Shown: in pieces, positions 20,022 through 28,801 of the stretch
Position numbering within the stretch: position 1 is the first letter of the stretch
How the letters are laid out: each line of letters starts with the position of its first letter
NCBI RefSeq assembly: GCF_001485415.1
Contig: NZ_BCMQ01000016.1
Location: 19,915 to 83,914, forward strand
Length of the DNA stretch: 64,000 nt
DNA from: Myroides odoratimimus
GTDB lineage: Bacteria > Bacteroidota > Bacteroidia > Flavobacteriales > Flavobacteriaceae
Reading direction: 5' to 3'
Made by a program: the position numbers and the translations under genes
Notes under the pieces: generated by a model
What the model was told of the DNA's origin: nothing
The model's input: only the letters and a program-made list of their open reading frames with translations
Databases searched by the model: none

Positions 20022-20022
20022 A

Positions 20023-21138
20023 ATGAAGTGTTTGTATAGTTTATATTTCCAAATAGGGGTGCTTTTTTTATTAGCATCCCCTATTTCTTTTGCTCAACAA
20101 TACGCGACAAAAGTAGAGTTAGACCAGCCAAACTCTTGGTCTATGATTTTAATTCCTGATATTCAAAACTATTCTAAATATAGCCAAAATCAACCTATAC
20201 TAGACCTTATTAATAGATGGATAGAGGCTAATATAGATCAACTAAATATTAAAATGGTACTGTGCACTGGTGACTTAGTAGAACAAGATGATGTAATCCT
20301 TCCTGGATTAAATGGAAATCTCTCTTCTAAGCAACAATGGGAGTTTATAGATAAATCCTTTACTATCTTAGATCATAAGATTCCTTATATTCTAGCAACA
20401 GGAAATCACGATTACACCATAGACTCTAAAGGAACGAGAACTACCCAATATGACAAGTACTTCCCTATAACTAAGAATTACTTAAATCAAAAACATCTTG
20501 TACAACATGGACTTAATGAGCATAACTTACCTACGCTAACGAATGCCATGTATGAGTTTAAAGGAATTAACAATAAAGATTACCTGATTGTCAACCTAGA
20601 ATACGCTCCACGAAACACAACCCTAAACTGGGCAAATGAAATTCTAAAATTTAAACAATATGAAAATCATCAAATCGTCTTGTTAACACACGCCTATCTC
20701 AATCGCAATGATACAAGATTAGAAGGAGATAACAAATGGATAATCTTTGAACCTTACTTTAAGGATAAAAAAGAAAGAAAATCAGACAGAATATTACTCC
20801 CTGAATCTAATAATGGAGAACAGATTTGGAATAAAATAGTAAAAGAAACAAAGAATATGCAATTAGTCCTATCTGGACATATTTCGGGAGAAGGATATAG
20901 AGTAGATAAAAACAACTTTGGACAAGAAGTACACCAGATGCTCTTTGATATGCAATCAGAAGGTGGCGGCCATCAAGGTAACGGAGGAGACGGCTTTATA
21001 AGAATATTAGAATTCTATGACGACAATAGAACTATTAAGGTTAAGACCTTCTCTCCTCTATTTGGTATCTCCCCAAAAACAGCTCATTTAGCTCATAAAA
21101 GAGATGAAAGAAATCAATACCTAATTCATTTAGATTAA
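20023..21138 (+). CDS. Secreted calcineurin-like metallophosphoesterase
   Basis: I place the start at the ATG at 20023, just after the SusD stop, because it gives MKCLYSLYFQIGVLFLLASP, a good signal peptide (cleavage near SFAQQ). An upstream start at 19936 would lie inside the SusD gene and lack export features. The product is 371 residues. Metal-site motifs are IPDIQNY (Q in place of the usual H), TGDLVEQDD, ATGNHDYT, LLTHAYLN and LSGHISGEG, in the order of the PP2A-like metallophosphatase fold. Unlike the phosphatase at 564-2141 it has no flanking beta domains. It is probably a periplasmic or surface enzyme of the rightward uptake locus; the substrate is unknown. Confidence 0.87.
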   Translation: MKCLYSLYFQIGVLFLLASPISFAQQYATKVELDQPNSWSMILIPDIQNYSKYSQNQPILDLINRWIEANIDQLNIKMVLCTGDLVEQDDVILPGLNGNLSSKQQWEFIDKSFTILDHKIPYILATGNHDYTIDSKGTRTTQYDKYFPITKNYLNQKHLVQHGLNEHNLPTLTNAMYEFKGINNKDYLIVNLEYAPRNTTLNWANEILKFKQYENHQIVLLTHAYLNRNDTRLEGDNKWIIFEPYFKDKKERKSDRILLPESNNGEQIWNKIVKETKNMQLVLSGHISGEGYRVDKNNFGQEVHQMLFDMQSEGGGHQGNGGDGFIRILEFYDDNRTIKVKTFSPLFGISPKTAHLAHKRDERNQYLIHLD

Positions 21139-21159
21139 TCAAAACCTTTCAACAACAAA

Positions 21160-21191
21160 AATCGCCAAGACTATTTCTTGGTGATTTTTTA
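21160..21191 (+). terminator. Terminator of rightward uptake locus
   Basis: Stem AATCGCCAAGA / TCTTGGTGATT (one G-U pair) followed by TTTTTT, 20 bp after the phosphoesterase stop. Confidence 0.75.
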
Positions 21192-21654
21192 TTTATACCT
21201 CATCCTCTTAAAAACACCCTCTTAATGCCCAGTCATAAGTACTTCCTGTCATTTCTATATTACAAGTCCCAATACTATACTGTTCAGATCATCTAATATT
21301 AAATTCTGAATACTAGCCAAAGTTACTTTCACTCTTAAAACTCTCTTCCTAAAACCCTCCCAAAACCTTAAAATTGCGATGATTTAAAGTGAACTTATAA
21401 TTTACATAAACACTGACTTCTTTGTAATTCTTGGTTTTAATTATTTGTATTTAATTAGTTTGCTCTGAAGTAATTACCTTAAACCATAGCACCCTAATAT
21501 AGCAAGTACTTATTCCTCTGATTCTTTTTCTATACACATAACTTACATACACATCTAAATCTTCTAAAGGTTAAAATAAATTCATCTTTGATAGTCCAAT
21601 AAATACTATTAAAAATCAAACCTTTTAATTACATCCAACGAGCGTGCAAAATAT
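21192..21654. other. Gene-free stretch
   Basis: About 460 bp of AT-rich sequence between two terminators. I see no coding frame, repeat or clear RNA gene in it. Confidence 0.5.
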
Positions 21655-21682
21655 CTAAAAAAAGCAACCCTCAGGTTGCTTT
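21655..21682 (-). terminator. Terminator of alpha/beta-hydrolase gene
   Basis: Stem AGCAACC / GGTTGCT (21663-21680) with a 4-nt loop. On the minus strand it is followed by TTTTTTT, just past the stop of the leftward gene at 21689. Confidence 0.7.
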
Positions 21683-21688
21683 GCTATT

Positions 21689-22252
21689 TTAGTTTACTTC
21701 TACTTCTGGTCTAACACTCTTATTGACAATATAACCTATTATATAGCCAACATAATTGATAAACCCTTCTAACCTGTGATTATCCTCTACATAAATCACA
21801 GTACTATTAGAAGCATTATTCTTTACATCGAAACTACTATAATCAATTACCTCATCTTCTTTAGCCATAATCACTAAAGCGTCCTCTACATTGTTTATTT
21901 TTATTAAACTCTCTTGAAGATTCTCTGTAAACTGTAGATCAGCATTAAGACGTTTATCATAATCTAGCAATGGACTAGTTAGTACTAATATTGTCTTTAA
22001 CCCTAACGCTTTACGAGCTTCTCTTACTTGGTACGCTAGATTAGCTCCAGTAGAGTCTCCTACTAAAATGATTTGTTCAATCTCTGCTGTCTGTCTTACA
22101 GCTGTTTGTAATAACAACTTAAAATCTGTGTTCTCATCCCATTCAAAAACCGCAGCCGGAAAGTCTGGCAAAGATTCTTTTATATTATAAAATTTACGTG
22201 ATTCTCTGTTTGATCCATATCCATGGATATATAATAAAAAAAGGTTGTCCAT
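21689..22252 (-). CDS. Alpha/beta-hydrolase, YqiA/UPF0227-like esterase
   Basis: 187 residues without a signal peptide. Motifs of the small YqiA-like esterase group are LLYIHGYGSNRES near the start (oxyanion loop), the nucleophile elbow VGDSTGAN (GxSxG-type), AKEDEVIDY holding the probable acid, and a late VEDNHRLEGF with the probable catalytic His. It is likely a cytoplasmic carboxylesterase of unknown natural substrate. It stands alone with its own terminator. Confidence 0.7.
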   Translation of the reverse strand: MDNLFLLYIHGYGSNRESRKFYNIKESLPDFPAAVFEWDENTDFKLLLQTAVRQTAEIEQIILVGDSTGANLAYQVREARKALGLKTILVLTSPLLDYDKRLNADLQFTENLQESLIKINNVEDALVIMAKEDEVIDYSSFDVKNNASNSTVIYVEDNHRLEGFINYVGYIIGYIVNKSVRPEVEVN

Positions 22253-22500
22253 TATCTATATTTAATTATCGAATAGTAATTCTTTATACTATCAAGGGCT
22301 AAATGTACATTTATCTTCTACATATTCCACCCTTTTTTTAAAAAAATATCTCTACAAAGCCCATTTAAATATTTATTATGCAATAAGTCCAAAATAAAAA
22401 TCGCATTATTAACATTTCTAACCTAAATTAATTTGTATCTTGTTAGAAGATTTCTTACCCACTCAACTAACGATAATGTAACCAAAAAAACAAAACCGTT

Positions 22501-23127
22501 ATGAAACAAGCGAATCAACAAGTGCTAAATGCATTACTATCTCCTGAGGAGTACACGCGTATTCTACAAAGTACTAAAGATACCATACCTGAAGATGCCT
22601 TATTTAACTTCTTGCTTAAAAACAAAATCTTATATGAAGTCAATGTTAATGCTCCGCATCTAGATAGTGATGCCATTTCTTTTATCAGCCAAAGAATGAA
22701 TACACTAGGTGAAGATTTCGTAATCAATGAAAAGAAATTAGACAAAAAAGTCTCTAAAGCTGTAAAAAAAGAAAAGATCGACAAAGGGGAAGCTCTTGCT
22801 TATATGATTAATCAAATCCGTAAGAAACTACCTAAAAATTATACGGTCTGCAATTTAGAGAGAGGAGATGAAGCTTATTATATAGGAGTAATCAAGAAAA
22901 AAGAACTCAAAAAGATAAGTAAGTTGAACCTTGACTTTGGGGTATTCCATAAATTTATAACAACACCTGATAAAGAGCCCTTCTATGTTATAGAATGCTC
23001 GTGTGGTACTACTTATATATGGGAAACTCAAGAAGAAGATGTAGATCCTAGCAAAGGCGTTTGTCATAATTGTGGTAAATCATTTGCAGATCAAAATACA
23101 CATCTTAGCAATGAAATAAAAGAATAA
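22501..23127 (+). CDS. Conserved-looking hypothetical protein with C-terminal zinc ribbon
   Basis: I do not recognise the family. 208 residues, charged and soluble, no signal peptide. The C-terminus has two cysteine knuckles, CSCG (about 170) and CHNCG (about 190), that could hold one zinc ion. The middle is Lys-rich and probably helical (KKLDKKVSKAVKKEKIDKG). It is alone, between the esterase (divergent) and a lipoprotein gene. Confidence 0.6.
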   Translation: MKQANQQVLNALLSPEEYTRILQSTKDTIPEDALFNFLLKNKILYEVNVNAPHLDSDAISFISQRMNTLGEDFVINEKKLDKKVSKAVKKEKIDKGEALAYMINQIRKKLPKNYTVCNLERGDEAYYIGVIKKKELKKISKLNLDFGVFHKFITTPDKEPFYVIECSCGTTYIWETQEEDVDPSKGVCHNCGKSFADQNTHLSNEIKE

Positions 23128-23177
23128 ATATATCTAGGTATTGTCTATCTTTACTTTATGATTAATGTTATTTAGAA

Positions 23178-23783
23178 ATGATTAAATTCAGTAGATTATT
23201 TATTCCGCTATTATCACTAGGTCTTCTTACTATTAGTTGTAGTAGTGATGATGATATTAAAATCACTCCACCTGTAGAAGAGGAAATTATTGATCTAACA
23301 GAGCCTCATACCTATAGTTTTAGCTCTGTATTTATAGAACAGCAAAGTACCTTCATAGATAAAGCAATTACCAATCAAGGGACAATAACTTTGGACCAAG
23401 ATTGGGAAAAGGAAATAGAAGCTATCCGACCTGTATCCATGACATTAGATGGAGAGCGCCTACGTGTAATACTAAACAATGGTAAGGATACAAACTATGT
23501 GATCAAACTGATAGAGCGTACCATCTACTTTATCAGAGGTGATGGCGTTCTTCTACCAGCTGCTACACTTGCAGAGGATAATAAAAGTATAACACTATAC
23601 TCTTCTTTCTATCAAATAGATGGATTAGACAAGGTTTCATTAATGACACAAAAAGAAGAAATACACGACTATCAAGCAATCGATTTATTATCCTTTACCA
23701 AACAATTCTATCATCTAAAAGATATTAAAGGAAAGTATTTACGCATTTCACTTGAATATAAAATAGTACAAGGAGCTCCATGA
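23178..23783 (+). CDS. Lipoprotein, paralogue of the next gene
   Basis: 201 residues, lipobox LLTISC followed by SSDDD. The rest is probably beta-rich. It shares a scaffold with the product of 23990-24607: a Glu/Pro-rich linker, a strand with FSSVFIEQQ versus FSAQNVVKQ, a TLDGERLRV versus TLDKEKLVV strand, a YSSFYQIDG versus YSSFFRIKG motif and a matching C-terminal LKDIKGKYLRISLEYK versus LKNTSGKYLKVEFKY. The two arose by duplication. The function is unknown; the neighbour at 24614 is a cytolysin-like protein, so a shielding or partner role is possible but speculative. The stop codon lies inside the terminator stem. Confidence 0.75.
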   Translation: MIKFSRLFIPLLSLGLLTISCSSDDDIKITPPVEEEIIDLTEPHTYSFSSVFIEQQSTFIDKAITNQGTITLDQDWEKEIEAIRPVSMTLDGERLRVILNNGKDTNYVIKLIERTIYFIRGDGVLLPAATLAEDNKSITLYSSFYQIDGLDKVSLMTQKEEIHDYQAIDLLSFTKQFYHLKDIKGKYLRISLEYKIVQGAP

Positions 23784-23796
23784 GCTCCTTTTTTTA
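23770..23796 (+). terminator. Terminator overlapping the lipoprotein stop codon
   Basis: AAGGAGCTC-cat-GAGCTCCTT followed by TTTTT. The TGA stop (23781-23783) is inside the hairpin. The same hairpin sequence recurs at 25507-25529. Confidence 0.85.
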
Positions 23797-23989
23797 TTAC
23801 TTTTTAATTATTTTTCAAAAGACATATTTTGACATAATCATCAGTACTTATATCAACATCAACTAAATAGTATTACACATATTTTTACGCAATCTTCTTT
23901 ACGGTATAAATCACACAATTGAGGATAATTAACATTGTTAATTTTAACAAAAACACATATCTGACACCTTGTAACAAACACGAATTGAT

Positions 23990-24607
23990 ATGATACGTAC
24001 CACTGTAAAATTATTTAGCCTGTGTCTAGCCATAGGAGTTATTACTGCTTCTTGTAGCAGTGATGACAGCAGCCCAGTAAAGCCACCTATTGTTGATCCA
24101 GAAAAACCGGAGCCAGAGAAACCTGAGCCTGCCACAGCAATTACTTTTGACTTCAGTGCTCAGAATGTTGTTAAGCAAGTATCTTTTAAAGACAATGCGA
24201 CTACAGATCTAGGAACTACTGTCTCTAAAGAATGGGAACCTACTCTAGCCTACTTAAAACCTATCCAACTAACCTTAGATAAAGAAAAACTAGTGGTTAC
24301 TTATAACGAAAGTAAAGTAAAAGAATATACTGTAAAAATAGAGAATAACAATATCGTTATTCAAGCGACTAAAGACTATCCATCTTATACTTTCGCTAAA
24401 ATATCAGAGGATAAAAAGAGTCTATCTGTATACTCTTCGTTCTTCCGTATTAAGGGAGCACATAAGACATTAAATGTAAACAACGTAACTTCTCTTCAAG
24501 AATACGGAGAAGTAGACTTTACTACATTTGCTAATAAGTATAATCACTTAAAGAACACAAGTGGTAAATACTTGAAAGTTGAATTTAAATACACTCAAAA
24601 AAACTAA
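23990..24607 (+). CDS. Lipoprotein, paralogue of the previous gene
   Basis: 205 residues, lipobox VITASC, then SSDD and a Pro-Glu-Lys-rich spacer (PEKPEPEKPEP) typical of surface lipoproteins that need a flexible stalk. It is homologous to the lipoprotein at 23178-23783. It ends 6 bp before the cytolysin-like gene and has no terminator between, so the two are cotranscribed. Confidence 0.78.
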   Translation: MIRTTVKLFSLCLAIGVITASCSSDDSSPVKPPIVDPEKPEPEKPEPATAITFDFSAQNVVKQVSFKDNATTDLGTTVSKEWEPTLAYLKPIQLTLDKEKLVVTYNESKVKEYTVKIENNNIVIQATKDYPSYTFAKISEDKKSLSVYSSFFRIKGAHKTLNVNNVTSLQEYGEVDFTTFANKYNHLKNTSGKYLKVEFKYTQKN

Positions 24608-24613
24608 GACATC

Positions 24614-25495
24614 ATGAAAAAAATACTTTATACTCTAGTTGCCTTAGCTTTTAGTAGTGTAACTTTCGCTCAGACATTTGGTAGCAATGCAGTGAAATCA
24701 GAAGAGTTCTATCCAGGTGCAATATTCAATGAAAAATCTTTAAAAAGTACTGAACCTAAAAGGTTAGCTACTGCAACAGAAACAAGTCATGTGCTTCTTC
24801 CTTCTTTTTTAGGAGAGTTAGCTTTTGAAATTAGCGATTATTCTAAAGATCATTGGCATTCTATTATAGATAAACATTACACTAAACTAGCTGAAAGTAA
24901 TAATAATGAAGGTTTTTCATTTTCAAGTCCTTCTCAAGTCAACTCTTTAAAATATGTAGATAAAGCTTACAATACTTATGAAGCGCTAAAAAACTACTTT
25001 GGTGTGGAAAAAATAACTTCTAAGAACTTATTCTTTGGTAAAAGTGAGCAGATTCTTTTCTCTTTAAATATTGTTGACCCAATCAATAAAGAAGGTCGAT
25101 ATATTTCAAAGGAAGCATTAAAAAACATCGAGAGTCAAGATCCTATCTTAGTAACAAGCATAAGTTTCGGAAAAAGAGCTGATATCTTAATTGAATCTAA
25201 TCAATCACGAGAAAATGTAACAAAAGCTTTTAATATTTATAGTCATAAAGAGACTCAACAGTATGAAGAAGCAAATCAAATCCTATATGATGCGTCTATA
25301 CATATGATCTTTTTTGGACAGAACAGCATCGATGTATCTGATTTAACGAATCAAGAAATGATTTTAAAATATATTGAGTTTATTACTAAACCTGCTACTA
25401 AGGAAGATTATTACTTCCCGATTAGATATAATGGTATTCACCTAAACAATCGAGGTAATTACGAAAGTGATATAATGCAAGATACTTATTATTAA
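24614..25495 (+). CDS. Cholesterol-dependent-cytolysin-like (thiol-activated cytolysin family) secreted protein lacking domain 4
   Basis: 293 residues with a signal peptide (1-20, SVTFAQ). From residue 33 it follows the cytolysin domain 1-3 pattern: YPGAIFNEKSL (33-43; the family has YPGALLQGKSL-like), LLPSFLGELAFEISD, a helix with W81, KAYNTYEALKNYFG, ILFSLNIVDP, ILVTSISFGKRADILIES (179-196; the family has YISSVAYGR...LET), a segment like the one before domain 4 (MIFFGQNSID) and FPIRYNGIHLNN (268-279; the family has LPISYTTSFLRDN). It stops where domain 4, with the undecapeptide and cholesterol-binding loop, would begin. It is therefore a short CDC-like protein, which may need a partner for membrane binding. 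The family call rests on remembered family sequences. Confidence 0.75.
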   Translation: MKKILYTLVALAFSSVTFAQTFGSNAVKSEEFYPGAIFNEKSLKSTEPKRLATATETSHVLLPSFLGELAFEISDYSKDHWHSIIDKHYTKLAESNNNEGFSFSSPSQVNSLKYVDKAYNTYEALKNYFGVEKITSKNLFFGKSEQILFSLNIVDPINKEGRYISKEALKNIESQDPILVTSISFGKRADILIESNQSRENVTKAFNIYSHKETQQYEEANQILYDASIHMIFFGQNSIDVSDLTNQEMILKYIEFITKPATKEDYYFPIRYNGIHLNNRGNYESDIMQDTYY

Positions 25496-25506
25496 AAATA
25501 ACACAT

Positions 25507-25531
25507 AAAGGAGCTCCATGAGCTCCTTTAT
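25507..25531 (+). terminator. Terminator of lipoprotein-cytolysin-like operon
   Basis: AAAGGAGCTC-cat-GAGCTCCTTT then a T-rich stretch, 12 bp after the stop; the core matches the terminator at 23770. Confidence 0.75.
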
Positions 25532-25539
25532 TTATACCA

Positions 25540-25573
25540 TCAAAAAAGCAAGTAGGCCATCAGCCTACTTGCT
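25540..25573 (-). terminator. Terminator of thioredoxin gene
   Basis: AGCAAGTAGGC (25547-25557) and GCCTACTTGCT (25563-25573) form a perfect 11-bp stem with a 5-nt loop. On the minus strand it is followed by TTTTTTG, downstream of the leftward gene ending at 25656. Confidence 0.75.
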
Positions 25574-25655
25574 CATATAATATAAAATGCAATTATAACC
25601 TTTATATACTCTAATATACCAAAGTATATACACTAGGCTAACTCTTTATAATCAA

Positions 25656-25949
25656 TTACTTCGTTATCTCTTTTACGATATCTCTTACCTCCATCACTCC
25701 AGTGTGTTTCCACAGTACCTCTCCTACTTGATTTACAAGTACCATAGTAGGAATCGCTCGTATGTGAAACTGAGCAGATATCTCCTGATGCTGATCTACA
25801 TCTATACGTTGCAAATAGGCATGCTCTGTAATCTCTCCTACCGATTCATCTATTATCCTAGTCAACATCTTACAGGGTCCACACCATTCTGCAAAAAACT
25901 GTAACAATACTGGTTTATCTGTTTCTTTTAAAATCTCAGCTAACTTCAT
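25656..25949 (-). CDS. Thioredoxin
   Basis: 97 residues. The active site WCGPC is at residues 22-26, followed by KMLTRIID; the cis-proline loop is RAIPTMVLV and the conserved GEVLWKHTGV follows. The protein is slightly shorter than typical thioredoxin (about 105), because the N-terminus is trimmed. It reduces protein disulfides in the cytoplasm. It is a single gene, convergent with the cytolysin-like operon. Confidence 0.9.
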   Translation of the reverse strand: MKLAEILKETDKPVLLQFFAEWCGPCKMLTRIIDESVGEITEHAYLQRIDVDQHQEISAQFHIRAIPTMVLVNQVGEVLWKHTGVMEVRDIVKEITK

Positions 25950-26097
25950 TTCTTCTTTTTTTAATTCGTTTGACTAAAGCAAAATTAGATATCATTCTAT
26001 CAGAAAGTCATATACGAATGGGAGGTTAAACAGTACAAAGCACATTATATTGTTTTTTTTTCTTAATTTACATACCTAATAACCTAACTAACAGACC

Positions 26098-26712
26098 TTG
26101 GAAGAAAATACCACTACTCCTATTCAGCTACCTAAGCCTGAAGGATTCGAAGACTATACCATAGAGAAGAAGACCATTGATCTAGGAAAAGCAAACGGGT
26201 ATGCACTACTTAGCTTAATCCCTATTGCGATAGTTAATTTTGCTGGATACTATCTCGTTTGGGGAGAAATAATTAGCATTTCTAAACTAAAAGGACTACA
26301 TCCATTACTAGTCATGGGCTATTGCTTCTTATACATAGTCGTTATGACTCTCGGAATCGTAGTACATGAGCTTATACATGGAGCTACATGGGCTATATTT
26401 GCAAAGAAAGGATTTAAGTCTATAAAGCTTGGCTTTCTAAAAGAATATCTCACTCCTTACTGTCATTGTAAAGAGCCACTTAAAGTCAGAGCCTATAGTA
26501 TAGGCGCGATCATGCCAGCTATTATACTTGGCTTTATCCCTTCTATACTCGCTATATGGACAGGTAGCTTAGGAATGCTATTATTCGGCATATTTTTTAC
26601 TGTATCAGCTATGGGAGACTTTATGATTATTTACCTCATCTATAAAGAAGATAAGGATACATGGGTACAAGATCACCCTTCAGAAGCGGGATACTACTTA
26701 CTAAAACAATAA
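26098..26712 (+). CDS. DUF3267-type membrane protein with HExxH motif
   Basis: 204 residues read from a TTG codon at 26098; no ATG occurs before residue about 72, inside the membrane part, so TTG is the likely start. Four membrane spans are predicted (about 32-52, 66-92, 135-155, 160-185). VVHELIHGATW contains the zinc-protease-like HExxH in a membrane helix, as in the DUF3267 family of putative metalloproteases. No substrate can be named. Confidence 0.75.
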   Translation: MEENTTTPIQLPKPEGFEDYTIEKKTIDLGKANGYALLSLIPIAIVNFAGYYLVWGEIISISKLKGLHPLLVMGYCFLYIVVMTLGIVVHELIHGATWAIFAKKGFKSIKLGFLKEYLTPYCHCKEPLKVRAYSIGAIMPAIILGFIPSILAIWTGSLGMLLFGIFFTVSAMGDFMIIYLIYKEDKDTWVQDHPSEAGYYLLKQ

Positions 26713-26718
26713 TTAAAC

Positions 26719-26746
26719 AAAAAGACAGCTCATAGGCTGTCTTTTT
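26719..26746 (+). terminator. Terminator of DUF3267 gene
   Basis: AAAAGACAGC (26720-26729) and GCTGTCTTTT (26736-26745) form a perfect 10-bp stem; the second copy of the 152-bp element begins 3 bp further on. Confidence 0.85.
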
Positions 26747-26748
26747 AA

Positions 26749-26900
26749 CCCAGAATCAGTGATAGACAGATAAACGAAAAGTAATTATACAAAATAGCTC
26801 TGAATTAGTGATACAAGCATACTATAGTATGGTTTTAGAGCTAATGAAAGAGATATGAAGTAGAATTGCTTTGTAGTATTTGGCTAACGCTTATTCTGGG
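26749..26900. mobile_element. MITE-like element, copy 2 (152 bp)
   Basis: Ends are CCCAGAATCAGTGATAG (26749-26765) and the complement of CCCAGAATAAGCGTTAG (26884-26900), matching at 14 of 17 positions. The central palindrome CATACTATAGTATG is at 26818-26831. Length and internal spacing equal copy 1 (272-423). Five-base sequences TTTAA flank it on both sides (26744-26748 and 26901-26905), a possible target duplication. Confidence 0.78.
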
Positions 26901-26916
26901 TTTAATATACTATCTC

Positions 26917-27939
26917 TTAAGGTATTAATACGGCTCTACCTTTCAGTTCTCCTCTTCTCATTTTATCATATACCTCTAGAGCCTGATCTAAAGGAAACTT
27001 CTCTACTTCGATATGGATATGCCTTTGTCTAGCTAGTTCTATAACTTCCATTAGTTCTACCTCAGACCCCCAATACGGTATAGATACATTTACTCCCAAT
27101 GGGACTTTTCCGAAGCCAAAAGGATAGTTACCTCCTGACAGTCCTATGATGGTAAGGTCTCCATTTAATCCCACTACTTTCGCTCCTAATTCGATAGTAG
27201 AGGTCGCTCCTACAAAGTCAAGTACAGCTATAGCTTTCTTCGCACCTGTTATCTTCACGATTTGCTCTGCAGCATCCTTATCTGTCGAATTAACAGTATA
27301 GGTAGCTCCCATTTTCTTAGCGAAATCTAATTTGTCTTGAGTGATATCGCATGCAATAATAGTAGCGCTACTAACGGCCTTTAATATCTGTAAGGCAGTA
27401 TGCCCTAATCCTCCAATACCGATAACCACTACATAAGAGTCAGGAGACAGTTTATGCAACGATCTCTTAATCGCAGAATATGGTGTCAAAGCCGCATCTG
27501 TAATAGGCGCTGCTATAGCAGGATCTAAGTCTCCTATCGGCACTAATAAACGAGATGAAGGTACTAGCATATACTCTGCCATCCCTCCGTCTAATCCTAA
27601 CCCTCCTCCTGCAGCCTGACTCGCATGGTTATCACAGTAGTTCTCAGAAGATTGTTTGCATGGCTTACAATGCCCACATCCCCAAGGACCATATACTACT
27701 ACGGCATCTCCTTTTTTAAATCCTTTTACACTTTCACCCATTGCCTCTACATAACCAGCATTCTCATGACCTAAGGTAAAAGGTCCAGGTACGATACCGT
27801 CATCTATCACATGCAAATCTGAATGACAGACACCAGCACCTGCTACTTTAATTAATACTTGTTCTCCTGTAGGTACAGGAATAGGCATATCATCAACGAT
27901 TTTCACATCGTGTAGTCCTAAAAAACGTACTGCTTTCAT
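26917..27939 (-). CDS. Zinc-dependent alcohol dehydrogenase (MDR family)
   Basis: The best start is the ATG at 27939 (MKAVRFLGLHDVKIVD) or the one two codons earlier; a longer frame to 27969 adds residues untypical of the family. About 340 residues. Visible features are the catalytic-zinc motif GAGVCHSDLH, GHENAGYVEAMGESV, a structural-zinc cluster CGHCKPCKQSSENYC, the Rossmann motif GIGGLGHTALQ and the C-terminal RGELKGRAVLIP. It oxidises or reduces alcohols and aldehydes with NAD(P). It is the medium-chain family (AdhP-like). Its stop is only 14 bp from the MITE-like element. Confidence 0.88.
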   Translation of the reverse strand: MKAVRFLGLHDVKIVDDMPIPVPTGEQVLIKVAGAGVCHSDLHVIDDGIVPGPFTLGHENAGYVEAMGESVKGFKKGDAVVVYGPWGCGHCKPCKQSSENYCDNHASQAAGGGLGLDGGMAEYMLVPSSRLLVPIGDLDPAIAAPITDAALTPYSAIKRSLHKLSPDSYVVVIGIGGLGHTALQILKAVSSATIIACDITQDKLDFAKKMGATYTVNSTDKDAAEQIVKITGAKKAIAVLDFVGATSTIELGAKVVGLNGDLTIIGLSGGNYPFGFGKVPLGVNVSIPYWGSEVELMEVIELARQRHIHIEVEKFPLDQALEVYDKMRRGELKGRAVLIP

Positions 27940-28083
27940 TTTCATAATTATGGTTTTAAGTATACTCACTAAGTTACAAAAATGGATTAAAAGAGTCAGT
28001 TTATATCCGTTCTCTACACATTACACAAGTAATCTATCAATATATTTATTAATTCACAGCACAACTACACAATACGCAATACA

Positions 28084-28797
28084 TTAATAGAAATCATAAT
28101 AGATGCTCCAACCCTTTGATTGTTTATTATAAGCAAACATAAAACTTCCATTATCTACTACATTCAGATTCACTTTTTCATTAGTCGAGATTTGGAATAC
28201 AAATTCGTATCCCTCTCCATACTCTTCATATACTCCGATACCTGACTGACAGTAAGAAGGATACCCTCCTAACTTAGTGTCATAACAATGTGCGTCAAAC
28301 ACATCGTAGTAGCTCTCCATCACCCCCTCATCCTCCATCTCACAGATTCGATCCTCTTGTTCTAAGGTTAATCCTCCTCCGTCCCAGATAGGATAATCTA
28401 CCTGTTCTAATCGAGGTTTTAAAGGAAATGGATGTAGAATAGAATCCTTATTAGTCAATTCCTTCTGAACAACACCTTCTAAGGAATCATAGGTTCTAAT
28501 CACCCATTTATTTCCCATCGGTTCTAATTGTTCAGGAAATTCATAAGACATAAATACAGTCAGTAATACAATCCCCTCTAAAGCCTTGGGTACAAAAGGC
28601 AGATTAGATAAATACAATTGTAACAAAGGAATCATCTCTCTCCCTTGATCATCTAGCGGTATTCCCTCTTCTTCTTTATATGCCGTAACACGAGCAATCC
28701 AAGATTCTTCAATGGTATTTAGCGGACGAAAACCTCCTACTTCAAAGGCTGTGATAGTACGTCCTATCTCTTGTTTTAGTTGTTCTATTGTTTTCAT
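28084..28797 (-). CDS. YwqG/DUF1963-like protein
   Basis: I choose the ATG at 28797 (MKTIEQLKQEIG), 4 bp after the preceding gene's stop, over a longer frame that overlaps that gene. 237 residues, soluble, acidic. Aromatic Trp/Tyr-Gly motifs (DYPIWDGGGL, KLGGYPSYCQSG, YEFVFQISTNEK) and the overall strand pattern match DUF1963/YwqG proteins, which are often found as immunity-type genes. The function is not established. Confidence 0.65.
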   Translation of the reverse strand: MKTIEQLKQEIGRTITAFEVGGFRPLNTIEESWIARVTAYKEEEGIPLDDQGREMIPLLQLYLSNLPFVPKALEGIVLLTVFMSYEFPEQLEPMGNKWVIRTYDSLEGVVQKELTNKDSILHPFPLKPRLEQVDYPIWDGGGLTLEQEDRICEMEDEGVMESYYDVFDAHCYDTKLGGYPSYCQSGIGVYEEYGEGYEFVFQISTNEKVNLNVVDNGSFMFAYNKQSKGWSIYYDFY

Positions 28798-28801
28798 AAT
28801 C

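Noticed and set aside
19936..20022. Upstream start for the rightward phosphoesterase
   Set aside because: The extra residues lie inside the SusD gene and lack a signal peptide.
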